A stretch of 64,000 bases of DNA, from positions 2,480,001 through 2,544,000 of the forward strand of contig OZ251530.1 in assembly GCA_965243095.1 (NCBI GenBank). The letters run 5' to 3'. Below are positions 25,311 to 34,309 of the stretch, piece by piece. The DNA is from VXYL01 sp965243095 (GTDB taxonomy: Bacteria > Pseudomonadota > Gammaproteobacteria > Pseudomonadales > Azotimanducaceae). Position 1 is the stretch's first letter. The number at the start of each line of letters is the position of its first letter. Both the position numbers and the translations under genes were made by a program. Below the pieces are notes generated by a model. The model was not told the DNA's origin. It was given only the letters and a program-made list of their open reading frames with translations, and searched no databases.

Positions 25311-26370
25311 CTACGTCCTCGTGCGCCTGGGCCTCCTGCAATTTCAGCGATTTCGCACACGCGGCCGGGCGAATGTCTCTAACGCCGGCGCCGGCGGGGG
25401 TGGCAAGATCCTCCCTTCAAGCGAGGGATGCGCCCTCGCGGTCCACCCCGATGCTTTGGCATCCGTGGTACGGTTCGGGCATGAGAGCGACGCTGCAATC
25501 CGAAATCAACGGCGACTGGGAACGCGCCCCGGCGCGGCCGCCCGTTGACGCCGACGACGGCTTGTACCGCTACGTGCCCGTGCCGCCGGTGGGCCGCGAC
25601 GAGGACGGCTACCCCATCGAGGACGGCATGTCGCAGACCATCAACCATCAGGTGCAGACCGCGCGCTGGCAAACCGTGCTGCAGTTGCGCTACCCGGCGG
25701 CAACGGTGGCCTCGGACCTGACGATGCCCTACAGGCGCGGCGACACAACCAAGGTGCTGGTGCCGGACCTGCTCGTGGCGTTGCGGGCGGAGCGGCGCAA
25801 GGATCGGCGCTCGTACCGGCTGTGGGAGAACCCGTTGCCGGACTTGGTGATGGAAATGTTGTCGAAGTCCAACTCCGATGCGGACGTTGGATCGAAATGG
25901 CGCACCTACGAGCACGTTGGCATACCCGAGTACTTCCTGTTCGACCCGGAGGGTTTCGAGCTGTCCACGCCTCTGGCCGGCTACCGGCTGCAGGGCAAGC
26001 GCTATCGGCCGGTTCGCGCCAACACCGCGGGCCGGCTGCCGAGCCGGGTGCTGGGCCTCGAATTGCACGTCCAAGGCGACGAGTTGCGCTTCCGCGACCC
26101 GGTGACGGGCAAGGACCTCAGGACCCACGGCGAGGAGAAGGCGAGAGCGGACGAGGCCGAGGTAGGGCGAGCGACAGCCGAAGAAGAGCGAGCCGCAGCC
26201 GAAGAAGGGCGAGCGGCAGCCGAAGAAGGGCGGGCGGCGGCCGAAGAAGGGCGAGCCGCTGAGAAACGCAGGGCGGACGAGGAGAAGGCCAGGGCCAACG
26301 CGGCCGAGGGCGAGTTGGCGCGCCTCAAGCAGCTCCTTGTTGACAAGGGCGCGGAAGCGGCAGGCTAGGG
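25244..26370 (+). repeat. Direct repeat copy 2 containing a Uma2 gene
   Basis: Second copy of the unit at 23243-24326. It is about 43 bp longer, mostly because of two extra 21-bp repeat units near the 3' end of the gene. Confidence 0.9.
25481..26368 (+). CDS. Uma2-family endonuclease, copy 2
   Basis: A 295-residue near-identical paralogue of the protein at 23479. The nuclease core appears unchanged, including VLVPDLLVAL and VMEMLSKSN. The difference is in the coiled coil: four AAAEEGR-like seven-residue repeats instead of two, which adds 14 residues (42 bp). The end also differs slightly (QLLVDKGAEAAG against LLIVDKGGEGAG). Its stop is 77 bp upstream of guaB and marks the end of the accessory island. 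Confidence 0.85.
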   Translation: MRATLQSEINGDWERAPARPPVDADDGLYRYVPVPPVGRDEDGYPIEDGMSQTINHQVQTARWQTVLQLRYPAATVASDLTMPYRRGDTTKVLVPDLLVALRAERRKDRRSYRLWENPLPDLVMEMLSKSNSDADVGSKWRTYEHVGIPEYFLFDPEGFELSTPLAGYRLQGKRYRPVRANTAGRLPSRVLGLELHVQGDELRFRDPVTGKDLRTHGEEKARADEAEVGRATAEEERAAAEEGRAAAEEGRAAAEEGRAAEKRRADEEKARANAAEGELARLKQLLVDKGAEAAG

Positions 26371-26389
26371 CCCCGTCGCACACCGATCG

Positions 26390-26418
26390 TTTACTCCGCT
26401 GCCGCCGGCGCGTATAGT
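26390..26418 (+). promoter_or_regulatory. Sigma-70-like promoter of guaB
   Basis: TTTACT (26390-26395), a 17-base spacer and TATAGT (26413-26418). The -10 matches 5 of 6 consensus bases. Transcription would start near 26425, about 20 bases before the guaB ATG, leaving a short leader with no obvious riboswitch. Confidence 0.6.
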
Positions 26419-26445
26419 GCGCGTTTCCATCGCTGAGAGGCCGCC

Positions 26446-27915
26446 ATGCTCCGGGTTGCGCACGAAGCCCTGACTTTCGACGACGTCCTCCTGCTGCCGG
26501 CTTATTCAGAGGTTCTACCGTCCGAGGTGGACGTCCGCACGCGCCTGACGCGCGGCATCGATCTGAACATCCCGCTCATCGCGGCGGCCATGGACACGGT
26601 GACGGAAGCGGGCCTCGCCATCGCCCTGGCGCAGGAGGGCGGGCTTGGCGTCGTCCACAAGAACATGCCGCTGGAAGCGCAGGCGCGGCAAGTGCGGGCG
26701 GTGAAGAAGTTCGAGAGCGGCGTCATCCGCGACCCCATCGTCATTCGCCCGGAGGCCACCGTGCGCGAGCTGGTGGCGCTCACCGCGGAACACGGCATCT
26801 CCGGGGTGCCGGTGGTGCGCGGCACGGCGCTGGTGGGCATCGTCACGCACCGCGACATCCGCTTCGAGAAGCGCCTGGAGGCCACGGTGGCGGAGGTGAT
26901 GACGCCGAAGGAGCGCTTGGTGACCGCCGCCGAGGACGCCTCGCTGGAAGCCGTCACCGAGCTGCTGCACGAGCATCGCATCGAGAAGGTGCTGCTGGTG
27001 GACGAGCACTTCGCGTTGAAGGGCATGGTCACCGTGAAGGACATCGCCAAGGCGCAGGCATTCCCCAGCGCCTGCAAGGACGCTCTGGGGCAACTGCGCG
27101 TCGGCGCCAGCGTCGGCACCGGCGACGAGACGGATGATCGGGTGGACGCGCTGGTGGAGGCCGGCGTGGACATCCTGGTGGTGGACACGGCCCACGGCCA
27201 CTCGCGGAGCGTGTTGGACCGCATCAGCTGGATCAAGCAAAAGCACCCGGACGTAGCCGTCATGGGCGGCAACGTGGGCACCGGCGAGGGCGCAAAGGCG
27301 CTGTTGGACGCCGGCGTGGACGCGGTGAAGGTGGGCATGGGGCCCGGCAGCATCTGCACCACCCGCGTGGTCACCGGCGTCGGCGTGCCGCAGATCACCG
27401 CGGTTGCGGAGGCCGCCAAGGCCGCCGAAGCCGGCGACGTACCGGTGGTGGCGGACGGCGGCGTGCGCTATTCCGGCGACATCGCCAAGGCCATCAGCGC
27501 CGGCGCGTCGGCGGTGATGGTGGGGTCGCTGTTCGCCGGCACCGAGGAGGCGCCGGGGGAAACCGAGCTCTACCAAGGGCGCACCTACAAGTCGTACCGC
27601 GGCATGGGTTCGCTGGGCGCGATGTCCGAAAGCCACGGCTCTTCGGATCGCTACTTCCAAGAACCTGCCAGCGACGGCGGCAAGCTGGTGCCGGAGGGGA
27701 TCGAGGGGCGTGTGCCCTATCGCGGGCCCGTCGGCCCCATCATCCATCAACTGGTGGGCGGTCTGCGCGGGGCGATGGGCTACACCGGCTGCGCGGATTT
27801 GGAGCAGATGCGCCGCCGGTCGCGTTTCGCCAAGGTGTCCCCGGCGAGCTTGGCGGAGAGCCACATTCACGACGTGGCCATCACCAAAGAGCCGCCGAAC
27901 TACCCGCGCGCTTAA
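26446..27915 (+). CDS. guaB: Inosine-5'-monophosphate dehydrogenase
   Basis: A 489-residue IMPDH that oxidises IMP to XMP with NAD, the first committed step to GMP. The N-terminal FDDVLLLPAYSEVLPSEVD segment is typical. Two CBS domains lie at about 95-205 (EHGISGVPVV, HRIEKVLLVDEH). The catalytic loop GPGSICTTRVVTGVG holds Cys304. The flap region follows with YRGMGSLGAM. Length matches the E. coli enzyme (488). guaA begins 65 bp downstream on the same strand, so the two guanine genes form the usual guaBA operon, here continued by tadA and purL. Confidence 0.98.
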   Translation: MLRVAHEALTFDDVLLLPAYSEVLPSEVDVRTRLTRGIDLNIPLIAAAMDTVTEAGLAIALAQEGGLGVVHKNMPLEAQARQVRAVKKFESGVIRDPIVIRPEATVRELVALTAEHGISGVPVVRGTALVGIVTHRDIRFEKRLEATVAEVMTPKERLVTAAEDASLEAVTELLHEHRIEKVLLVDEHFALKGMVTVKDIAKAQAFPSACKDALGQLRVGASVGTGDETDDRVDALVEAGVDILVVDTAHGHSRSVLDRISWIKQKHPDVAVMGGNVGTGEGAKALLDAGVDAVKVGMGPGSICTTRVVTGVGVPQITAVAEAAKAAEAGDVPVVADGGVRYSGDIAKAISAGASAVMVGSLFAGTEEAPGETELYQGRTYKSYRGMGSLGAMSESHGSSDRYFQEPASDGGKLVPEGIEGRVPYRGPVGPIIHQLVGGLRGAMGYTGCADLEQMRRRSRFAKVSPASLAESHIHDVAITKEPPNYPRA

Positions 27916-27980
27916 GCCCGGTGGCGTTCGACATTGGCACGTTGGCTTCGCCGCTTGGAACCCAGCGGACGTAAGGTTCC

Positions 27981-29555
27981 GTGAACGAGAACATCCGCGT
28001 CGACCGCGTGCTGGTGGTCGATTTCGGATCGCAGTACACCCAGCTCATCGCCCGTCGCGTGCGCGAGCAAGGCGTGTACTGCGAGATCGCGCCGTTCGAC
28101 ATGGGCGAAACGGCGCTGCGGGAGTTCGCGCCCAAGGCCATCATCCTCTCCGGCGGGCCGGAAACCGTCACCGGCGACGCCACGCCGCGCATCAACGAGG
28201 CGTTTTTCGCCGCCCGTGTGCCGATGCTGGGCATCTGCTACGGCATGCAGGCCATCGCCGCGCAGCTCGGCGGCCAGGTGGCCGGCGGCAGCCACAGCGA
28301 GTTCGGCCACGCCAAGGCGCGTGTGCAGGGCGAGAGCGCTTTGTTCCGCGGCTTGCCCCCCAGCCTGAACGTGTGGATGAGCCACGGCGATCGGGTCACC
28401 GCGCTGCCCCCGGGCTTCGCCGTGGCGGCGAGCAGCGCCAACGCGCCCATCGCGGCGATGGCCAACGCCGAGCGCGGGCTCTACGGTGTGCAATTCCACC
28501 CGGAAGTCACCCACACCGAACGCGGCGGCGAGTTGCTGCGACGCTTCGTGTGCGAAGTGGCCGGCTGCGCCCGCGATTGGACCGCGCAAAGCATCATCGA
28601 ACGCTCGGTGGCGGACATCCGCGAGCGGGTGGGCGACGGCAAGGTCATCCTCGGCCTCTCCGGCGGCGTGGATTCCAGCGTGGCCGCGGCGCTGATCTCG
28701 CGCGCCATCGGCCATCGCCTCACCTGTGTATTCGTGGACAACGGCCTGCTGCGCAAGAACGAGGCCGCGGACGTGGCCGCGGCGTTCAACGGCACCGCCG
28801 CGCCGCGCGCCAACGTCATCCCGGCGAATCTGGTGATGGTGGACGCCGCCGCCGAGTTCCTGCGCGCCCTGCGCGGCGTCGCGGATCCGGAGGAAAAGCG
28901 CAAGGCCGTGGGCAAGACGTTCATCGACGTGTTCGAGCGCGAGGCGCGGCGGTTGCCGGATGTCGAATGGCTGGGGCAGGGCACCATCTACCCGGACGTG
29001 ATCGAATCGGCCGCGTCCAAGTTCGGCAAGGCGCACGTCATCAAGTCGCACCACAACGTCGGCGGCTTGCCGGAGCGCATGCGCTTGAAGCTGGTGGAGC
29101 CCCTGCGCGACCTCTTCAAGGACGAGGTGCGCGTGGTCGGGTTGGCGCTGGGCCTGCCCGAAGAGCTGGTACGGCGGCATCCCTTCCCCGGCCCGGGCTT
29201 GGCGGTGCGCGTGCTCGGCGAAGTGCGCGACGAGTACCTGCACACGTTGCGCGAAGCGGACGCCATCTACCGCGACGAGTTGTTCAAGAGCGGCCACTAC
29301 TACCGCGTAAGCCAGGCGTTCGCGGTGTTCCTGCCGGTGAAATCCGTCGGCGTGGTGGGCGACGCGCGCCGCTACGCCCACGTCATCGCCCTGCGCGCCG
29401 TGGAAACCGAGGACTACATGACGGCGCGCTGGGCGGAGTTGCCGCACGACCTTCTCGCCGCGGTCAGCAACCGCATCATCAACGAGCTGCCGCAGGTGTC
29501 GCGGGTGGTGTTCGACATCACCGGCAAACCGCCGGGCACCATCGAGTGGGAATAG
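27981..29555 (+). CDS. guaA: GMP synthase (glutamine-hydrolysing)
   Basis: A 524-residue GMP synthase that aminates XMP to GMP. The class I glutaminase domain (1-200) has the nucleophile Cys86 in LGICYGMQ and the His-x-Glu end of the triad in QFHPEV. The ATP-pyrophosphatase domain has the P-loop LSGGVDSS (about 226-233). The dimerisation domain ends GKPPGTIEWE, the family C-terminus. The start is GTG at 27981. The last codons overlap the start of tadA, so both are co-translated. Confidence 0.98.
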   Translation: MNENIRVDRVLVVDFGSQYTQLIARRVREQGVYCEIAPFDMGETALREFAPKAIILSGGPETVTGDATPRINEAFFAARVPMLGICYGMQAIAAQLGGQVAGGSHSEFGHAKARVQGESALFRGLPPSLNVWMSHGDRVTALPPGFAVAASSANAPIAAMANAERGLYGVQFHPEVTHTERGGELLRRFVCEVAGCARDWTAQSIIERSVADIRERVGDGKVILGLSGGVDSSVAAALISRAIGHRLTCVFVDNGLLRKNEAADVAAAFNGTAAPRANVIPANLVMVDAAAEFLRALRGVADPEEKRKAVGKTFIDVFEREARRLPDVEWLGQGTIYPDVIESAASKFGKAHVIKSHHNVGGLPERMRLKLVEPLRDLFKDEVRVVGLALGLPEELVRRHPFPGPGLAVRVLGEVRDEYLHTLREADAIYRDELFKSGHYYRVSQAFAVFLPVKSVGVVGDARRYAHVIALRAVETEDYMTARWAELPHDLLAAVSNRIINELPQVSRVVFDITGKPPGTIEWE

Positions 29556-30049
29556 CGGACGAGGACGAGCGCTGGATGCGCGTGGCGTTGCAATGCGCCC
29601 GCGCCGCCGGTGCCGCCGGCGAGGTGCCGGTGGGCGCGGTGGTGGTGCGTGCCGGCGCGGTGCTGGGCACCGGCGCGAACCGGCCCATCGCGGCGGTGGA
29701 TCCCACTGCGCACGCGGAGGTCGAGGCGTTGCGCGCCGCGGCGCGGGCCGCGGGCAATTACCGGCTTGTGGGCGCGGACCTGTACGTCACCGCCGAACCG
29801 TGCCTGATGTGTACCGGAGCGCTGGCGCATGCGCGCATTCGGCGCTTGATCTACGGTGCGGCGGAGCCGAAGTTCGGCGCGGTGGCGAGCAGCGCCCAAG
29901 CGCTGGAAAGCGCCTGCCTGCACCACCGTGTGCAGGTGCGTGGCGGCGTGCTGGCCGACGAATGTGCCCGCCTCTTGGTGGATTTCTTCGCCGTGCGTCG
30001 GGGCCAAGCCCGCAAACCCGCGGCGAGTGGTTCGGCGGTTCCGCCGTAG
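29546..30049 (+). CDS. tadA: tRNA-specific adenosine deaminase
   Basis: A 167-residue deaminase that converts A34 of tRNA-Arg(ACG) to inosine. Zinc ligands are in HAE (His56, with catalytic Glu58) and PCLMC (Cys86, Cys89). DERWMRVALQCA near the start matches the family helix before GEVPVGAVVV. GTG at 29546, overlapping the end of guaA, is preferred over ATG 29576 because it includes that full first helix. It lies between guaA and purL in an apparent four-gene operon. Confidence 0.93.
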   Translation: MGIADEDERWMRVALQCARAAGAAGEVPVGAVVVRAGAVLGTGANRPIAAVDPTAHAEVEALRAAARAAGNYRLVGADLYVTAEPCLMCTGALAHARIRRLIYGAAEPKFGAVASSAQALESACLHHRVQVRGGVLADECARLLVDFFAVRRGQARKPAASGSAVPP

Positions 30050-30062
30050 CGCCGGCGAGACC

Positions 30063-33000
30063 ATGTCCCTCTCGCTGGAAGTCCTCCCCGGCCCGCCGGC
30101 GTTCTCTTCGGCTCGGCTTGCCCGGCGCTTGGTTGAGTTGCAAGCGCAGACACCGGAGGTGAAAGGCGCGTTCGCCGAATTCGTTCACTTCCTGCTGCTG
30201 CGCGAGGAATTGGACGCTGCGCAATGGCAGGTGGCGCGAGCGCTCTTGGACTACGGCCCGCGCCACGAGCCGCGGCGAACGGGCGAGCCGCACTGCGTGG
30301 TCGCGCCCCGGCGGGGCACCATCTCGCCGTGGTCGAGCAAAGCCACCGAGATTTTCCACCGCTGCGGGTTGGCGGCGGTGGCGCGGGTGGAGCGCGGTGT
30401 GCGCTGGCGTTTCCACGGCGAGCCGCCGCGCCGGATCGACGCGCTGCACGACCGCATGACCGAGACGGTGTTGTTCGACGACGACTTCGCCGGCCTGTTG
30501 ACGGCGGAGCACTCTCCCAAGGAATTGGCGCGGGTGGCGCTCGCTCCGGATGCCCGCGCCGCCCTCGCCGCCGCCAACCAACGCCTGGGTCTCGCGCTGT
30601 CGGCGGACGAGATTGGCTACCTCGCGGACACCTTCGCCGCGCTCGGCCGCGACCCCTCGGACGCCGAACTGATGATGTTCGCGCAGGCCAACTCGGAACA
30701 CTGCCGCCACAAGATCTTCAACGCCCGCTGGCGCGTCGACGGCGAGGCCGCGGGCGGCTCCCTGTTCGACGACATCCGCGCCACCTACCAGCGCATCAAA
30801 GGCGCCGGCATCGTGTCGGCGTATTCGGACAACGCCGCGGTCGCCGAAGGCAACGCGGACGCGCGCTTCGGCCTGGCCCCGGATAGCGTGTACCGACGCC
30901 AACCCGCGGCCATCTACGTGCTGATGAAGGTGGAGACGCACAATCATCCGACGGCCATTTCGCCCTACCCGGGCGCCGCCACCGGTTCCGGCGGCGAGAT
31001 CCGCGACGAGGGCGCGGTGGGGCGCGGCTCCAAGCCGAAGGCCGGCGTCGTCGGTTTCACCACCAGCCATCTCAACCTGGGTGCCGACGCCGAGCCGTGG
31101 GAACGCCGCGAGGGCAAGCCGGACAACATCGCCAGCGCCCGCGAGATCATGCTGCAAGCGCCCCTCGGGGCGGCGGCCTTCAACAACGAGTTCGGGCGGC
31201 CGTGCCTGACCGGCTACTTCCGCACTTTCGAGGCCGCGAGCGCCCGCCTGGGCGAATCTTGGGGCTACCACAAGCCGGTGATGATCGCCGGCGGCGTGGG
31301 CAGCGTCGCCGCCGAACACGTCACCGCCGCGCCGGTGCCTGTCGGTGCGAAGCTGGTCGTGCTGGGCGGGCCGGCCATGCTCATCGGCTTGGGCGGCGGC
31401 GCGGCGTCCAGCTTGGCTTCCGGCGAAGGCGATGCGGAGTTGGATTTCGCCTCGGTGCAGCGCGACAACGCCGAGATGCAACGCCGCTGCCAAGAGGTCA
31501 TCGACCACTGTTGCGCGCTCGGCGAGGCCAACCCCATCCGCCTGATCCACGACGTCGGCGCCGGCGGCCTCTCCAACGCGCTGCCGGAACTGCTGCGCGA
31601 AGCCGGCGTCGGCGGCCGCTTCGACATCCGCGCCGTGCCGTGCGCGGACGCGGCCCTGTCGCCCATGGAGATCTGGTGCAACGAGGCGCAGGAGCGCTAC
31701 GTGCTGGCCATCGCCGCGCAAGACCTGCCGGTGTTCGCGGCGGCATGCGAACGCGAACGCTGTCCCCATGCGGTGGTGGGCGAAACCACCGCCGAGCCGC
31801 GGCTCTTGGTGGAGGATTCGCAGCTGGGCGCAACGCCCGTGGACATGCCGCTGGCGGCGCTGCTCGGCAACCCGCCGACGATGGTGCGCGAATTCGCCAC
31901 CGCGCCGCGCCCGGCCGCGCGGTTCGATCTTGGCGACGTGGACCTGGCGGAAGCCATCGACCGGGTGTTGCGCTTTCCCGCCGTGGCGAGCAAGAAGTTC
32001 CTCGTCACCATTGGCGACCGCAGCATCACCGGCCTCGTCGCCCGCGACCAGATGGTCGGGCGACGGCAAGTGCCGGTGGCGGACGTGGCGGTGACGCTGG
32101 CGGACTACCACACCTACCGCGGCGAGGCGATGGCGATGGGCGAGCGCGCCCCGCTGGCCGTGATCAACCCGGCGGCCGCGGCGCGCATGGCGGTGGCGGA
32201 GGCGCTCACCAACCTCATCGCCGCGCCGGTGGACACGACCCGCATCGTGCTTTCCGCCAATTGGATGGCCGCGGCCGGCCACGACGGCGAAGACCAGGCC
32301 CTGCGCGAAGCCGTTGCCGCCGCCTCGGCATTGTGCCAAAGGCTGCGCATCGCCATCCCGGTGGGCAAGGACAGCCTTTCCATGCGCACCGCGTGGGAGG
32401 GACGCGCGGTGGTCTCCCCGGTGACGCTGAACGTAACGGCCTTCGCGCCGGTCGCGGATGCGCGCTCCACGCTGACGCCGGACCCAAGCGGCCAAGTGTG
32501 CTGGCCGACGCCGAGCTTGGCAGCGGATACCGCTGCCACCAGCGCGACGACCCACGGCCTTTGGCTCATCGAACCGCCGTTCGCCCGCCAGCGACGGTTG
32601 GGCGGCAGCTGCCTGGCCCAGTGCTACGGCGCGCTGGGCCGCGAGACGCCGGACGTGGACGATCCGGCGGCGCTGCGCGCGCTGCTCGATCTGGTGGATC
32701 GGCTGCGCGCCTTCGGCTTTGCGACGTGTTACCACGACCGCTCGGACGGCGGTTTGCTGGCGACGTTGGTCGAGATGGCTTGCGCCGGCGGCCGCGGCCT
32801 CAACGTGATCATGGAGGAGGACGATCTGCCCGGATTGTTCGCGGAGGAAGTCGGCGTGGTGGTCGGCGTGGACAGCAGTTGGGATCGCGACCTGGTGAAG
32901 ATGGTGAGCGAGGCCGGCCTTGAAATTCGCCATGTGGCGACGCCGCGCCCGGATCAACGCGTGGTGTTCGCCACCAAGACCGGGCGCGAACTCCACGCCA

Positions 33001-33962
33001 CGACCCGCGCCGCTCTGGAGCGAACATGGGCGTCCACCAGCCACGCCATGCAGCGCCTGCGCGACGACGCGGACTGCGCCGACGAGGAGTTCGCCGCCAT
33101 CGAGAACGACGCCCCGGCGCTGGCGTATTCGGCAAGCTACGACCCGGAGAAAGACATCACCGCCCCGTTCCATGTCGGCGGCACGCGGCCGCGGGTGGCC
33201 ATCCTGCGCGAACAGGGCGTGAACGGCCAGTTGGAGATGGCGGCGGCCTTCGACCGCGCCGGTTTCGACGCCGTGGACGTCCACATGAGCGACCTGTTCG
33301 CGCAGCCGGAACTGCTGGCCGGCTTTCCGGCGCTGGCGGCGTGCGGCGGGTTCTCCTACGGCGACGTGCTGGGCGGCGGGGGCGGTTGGGCGAAGTCCAT
33401 CCTGTTCGCGCCGCCGCTGCGCGACGCCTTCGCGGCTTTCTTCGTGCGCCGGGACACGCTTGCCCTGGGCGTCTGCAACGGCTGCCAGATGTTCGCCGGC
33501 ATCAAGGCGCTGATTCCGGGCGCCGAGCTCTGGCCGCGTTGGGTGGAGAACCGCTCCGAGCGCTTCGAGGCGCGCACGGTGCTGGTGAAGGTGCGGCCAA
33601 GCGCCTCGCCGTGGCTGGCCGGCATGGCGGACGCGCTGCTGCCCGTGCCGGTGGCGCACGGCGAGGGCCGCCCGCAGTTCGACGCCGGCGCGGCTTTCGC
33701 GGATCTGGCGCGCGGCGGCCAAGTGGCGTTGCAATACGCGGACATTGGCGGCGCGCCGACCATGCGCTACCCGCGCAACCCGAACGGCGCCGCCGAAGGC
33801 TTGGCCGGCGTCCTGGCCGCCGACGGCCGCGTGCTGGCGACCATGCCCCACCCGGAGCGCGTGTTCCGCGCCGTGCAGAACTCCTGGCGTGCGCCCTCAT
33901 GGGGCGAAGACGGCCCGTGGCTGCGGCTGTTCCGCAACGCCCGCGTGGCGCTCGGTTGGTAG
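30063..33962 (+). CDS. purL: Phosphoribosylformylglycinamidine synthase (large PurL)
   Basis: A 1299-residue single-chain FGAM synthase, the fourth step of purine synthesis, of the long proteobacterial type. Order: N-terminal PurS-like region, then the linker and first ATP-binding half with MMFAQANSEHCRHKIFN (the FGAR signature), the second half with AGGLSNALPELLREAG, and a C-terminal glutaminase with catalytic Cys1138 in LGVCNGCQMF and PHPER near the end. The ATG at 30063 fits the family start. It follows tadA by 13 bp. Length and all key residues are normal. Confidence 0.97.
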   Translation: MSLSLEVLPGPPAFSSARLARRLVELQAQTPEVKGAFAEFVHFLLLREELDAAQWQVARALLDYGPRHEPRRTGEPHCVVAPRRGTISPWSSKATEIFHRCGLAAVARVERGVRWRFHGEPPRRIDALHDRMTETVLFDDDFAGLLTAEHSPKELARVALAPDARAALAAANQRLGLALSADEIGYLADTFAALGRDPSDAELMMFAQANSEHCRHKIFNARWRVDGEAAGGSLFDDIRATYQRIKGAGIVSAYSDNAAVAEGNADARFGLAPDSVYRRQPAAIYVLMKVETHNHPTAISPYPGAATGSGGEIRDEGAVGRGSKPKAGVVGFTTSHLNLGADAEPWERREGKPDNIASAREIMLQAPLGAAAFNNEFGRPCLTGYFRTFEAASARLGESWGYHKPVMIAGGVGSVAAEHVTAAPVPVGAKLVVLGGPAMLIGLGGGAASSLASGEGDAELDFASVQRDNAEMQRRCQEVIDHCCALGEANPIRLIHDVGAGGLSNALPELLREAGVGGRFDIRAVPCADAALSPMEIWCNEAQERYVLAIAAQDLPVFAAACERERCPHAVVGETTAEPRLLVEDSQLGATPVDMPLAALLGNPPTMVREFATAPRPAARFDLGDVDLAEAIDRVLRFPAVASKKFLVTIGDRSITGLVARDQMVGRRQVPVADVAVTLADYHTYRGEAMAMGERAPLAVINPAAAARMAVAEALTNLIAAPVDTTRIVLSANWMAAAGHDGEDQALREAVAAASALCQRLRIAIPVGKDSLSMRTAWEGRAVVSPVTLNVTAFAPVADARSTLTPDPSGQVCWPTPSLAADTAATSATTHGLWLIEPPFARQRRLGGSCLAQCYGALGRETPDVDDPAALRALLDLVDRLRAFGFATCYHDRSDGGLLATLVEMACAGGRGLNVIMEEDDLPGLFAEEVGVVVGVDSSWDRDLVKMVSEAGLEIRHVATPRPDQRVVFATKTGRELHATTRAALERTWASTSHAMQRLRDDADCADEEFAAIENDAPALAYSASYDPEKDITAPFHVGGTRPRVAILREQGVNGQLEMAAAFDRAGFDAVDVHMSDLFAQPELLAGFPALAACGGFSYGDVLGGGGGWAKSILFAPPLRDAFAAFFVRRDTLALGVCNGCQMFAGIKALIPGAELWPRWVENRSERFEARTVLVKVRPSASPWLAGMADALLPVPVAHGEGRPQFDAGAAFADLARGGQVALQYADIGGAPTMRYPRNPNGAAEGLAGVLAADGRVLATMPHPERVFRAVQNSWRAPSWGEDGPWLRLFRNARVALGW

Positions 33963-33978
33963 CGCGCGAGTGCGCGAG

Positions 33979-34129
33979 GGGTGTGCGACGTATTCGTGCG
34001 CGTCGGTGCGGCGACCTTGGGAGCGCGGGCGTCTCGCCCGCACTTGCGTTGGGGTGTTCACCTTTTGCGGGCGAGACGCCCGCGCTCCCAGGACGTGCCG
34101 AGCAGATGCCACCAAAATGTCCCACACCC
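33979..34129. repeat. Palindromic MITE-like element, copy A
   Basis: Ends are GGGTGTGCGAC (33979) and its imperfect complement GTCCCACACCC (to 34129). The core is a pair of 24-base perfect inverted arms at 34018-34041 and 34067-34090 (GGGAGCGCGGGCG, then TCTCGCCCGC) around GGGTGTTCA. It has no coding capacity. It lies in the 347-bp purL-rpoH gap. Confidence 0.75.
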
Positions 34130-34190
34130 ACACGCGCATCAGGGGTTGAAATTCCGCGGCACCGCCCCAACAAACCACCTTGACGGCGGA

Positions 34191-34217
34191 TTAGCACTTG
34201 CGGAACCGGAGTGCTAA
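34191..34217. promoter_or_regulatory. CIRCE element (HrcA operator) upstream of rpoH
   Basis: TTAGCACTT, nine bases, GAGTGCTAA: this is the CIRCE consensus with a single mismatch (T for C at base 9 of the left arm). HrcA binds CIRCE and represses heat-shock genes until heat inactivates it. The element ends 92 bases before the rpoH start. A TTGACG at 34180-34185 lies just before it and may be a -35 box, so the operator would cover the promoter. Confidence 0.85.
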
Positions 34218-34309
34218 CATTCGGTCGAAGCAGGCAGGAACAGGAAACCGTGCAGTCAGTGGAATCAATGGCCTCTGCTGAGATCTGTTAAGAGGCGAAG
34301 GAGGAAACC

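Noticed and set aside
29787..33851. Very long minus-strand reading frame opposite purL
   Set aside because: It is a GC-skew shadow. The plus-strand frame has all PurL motifs and the opposite frame has no recognisable domain.
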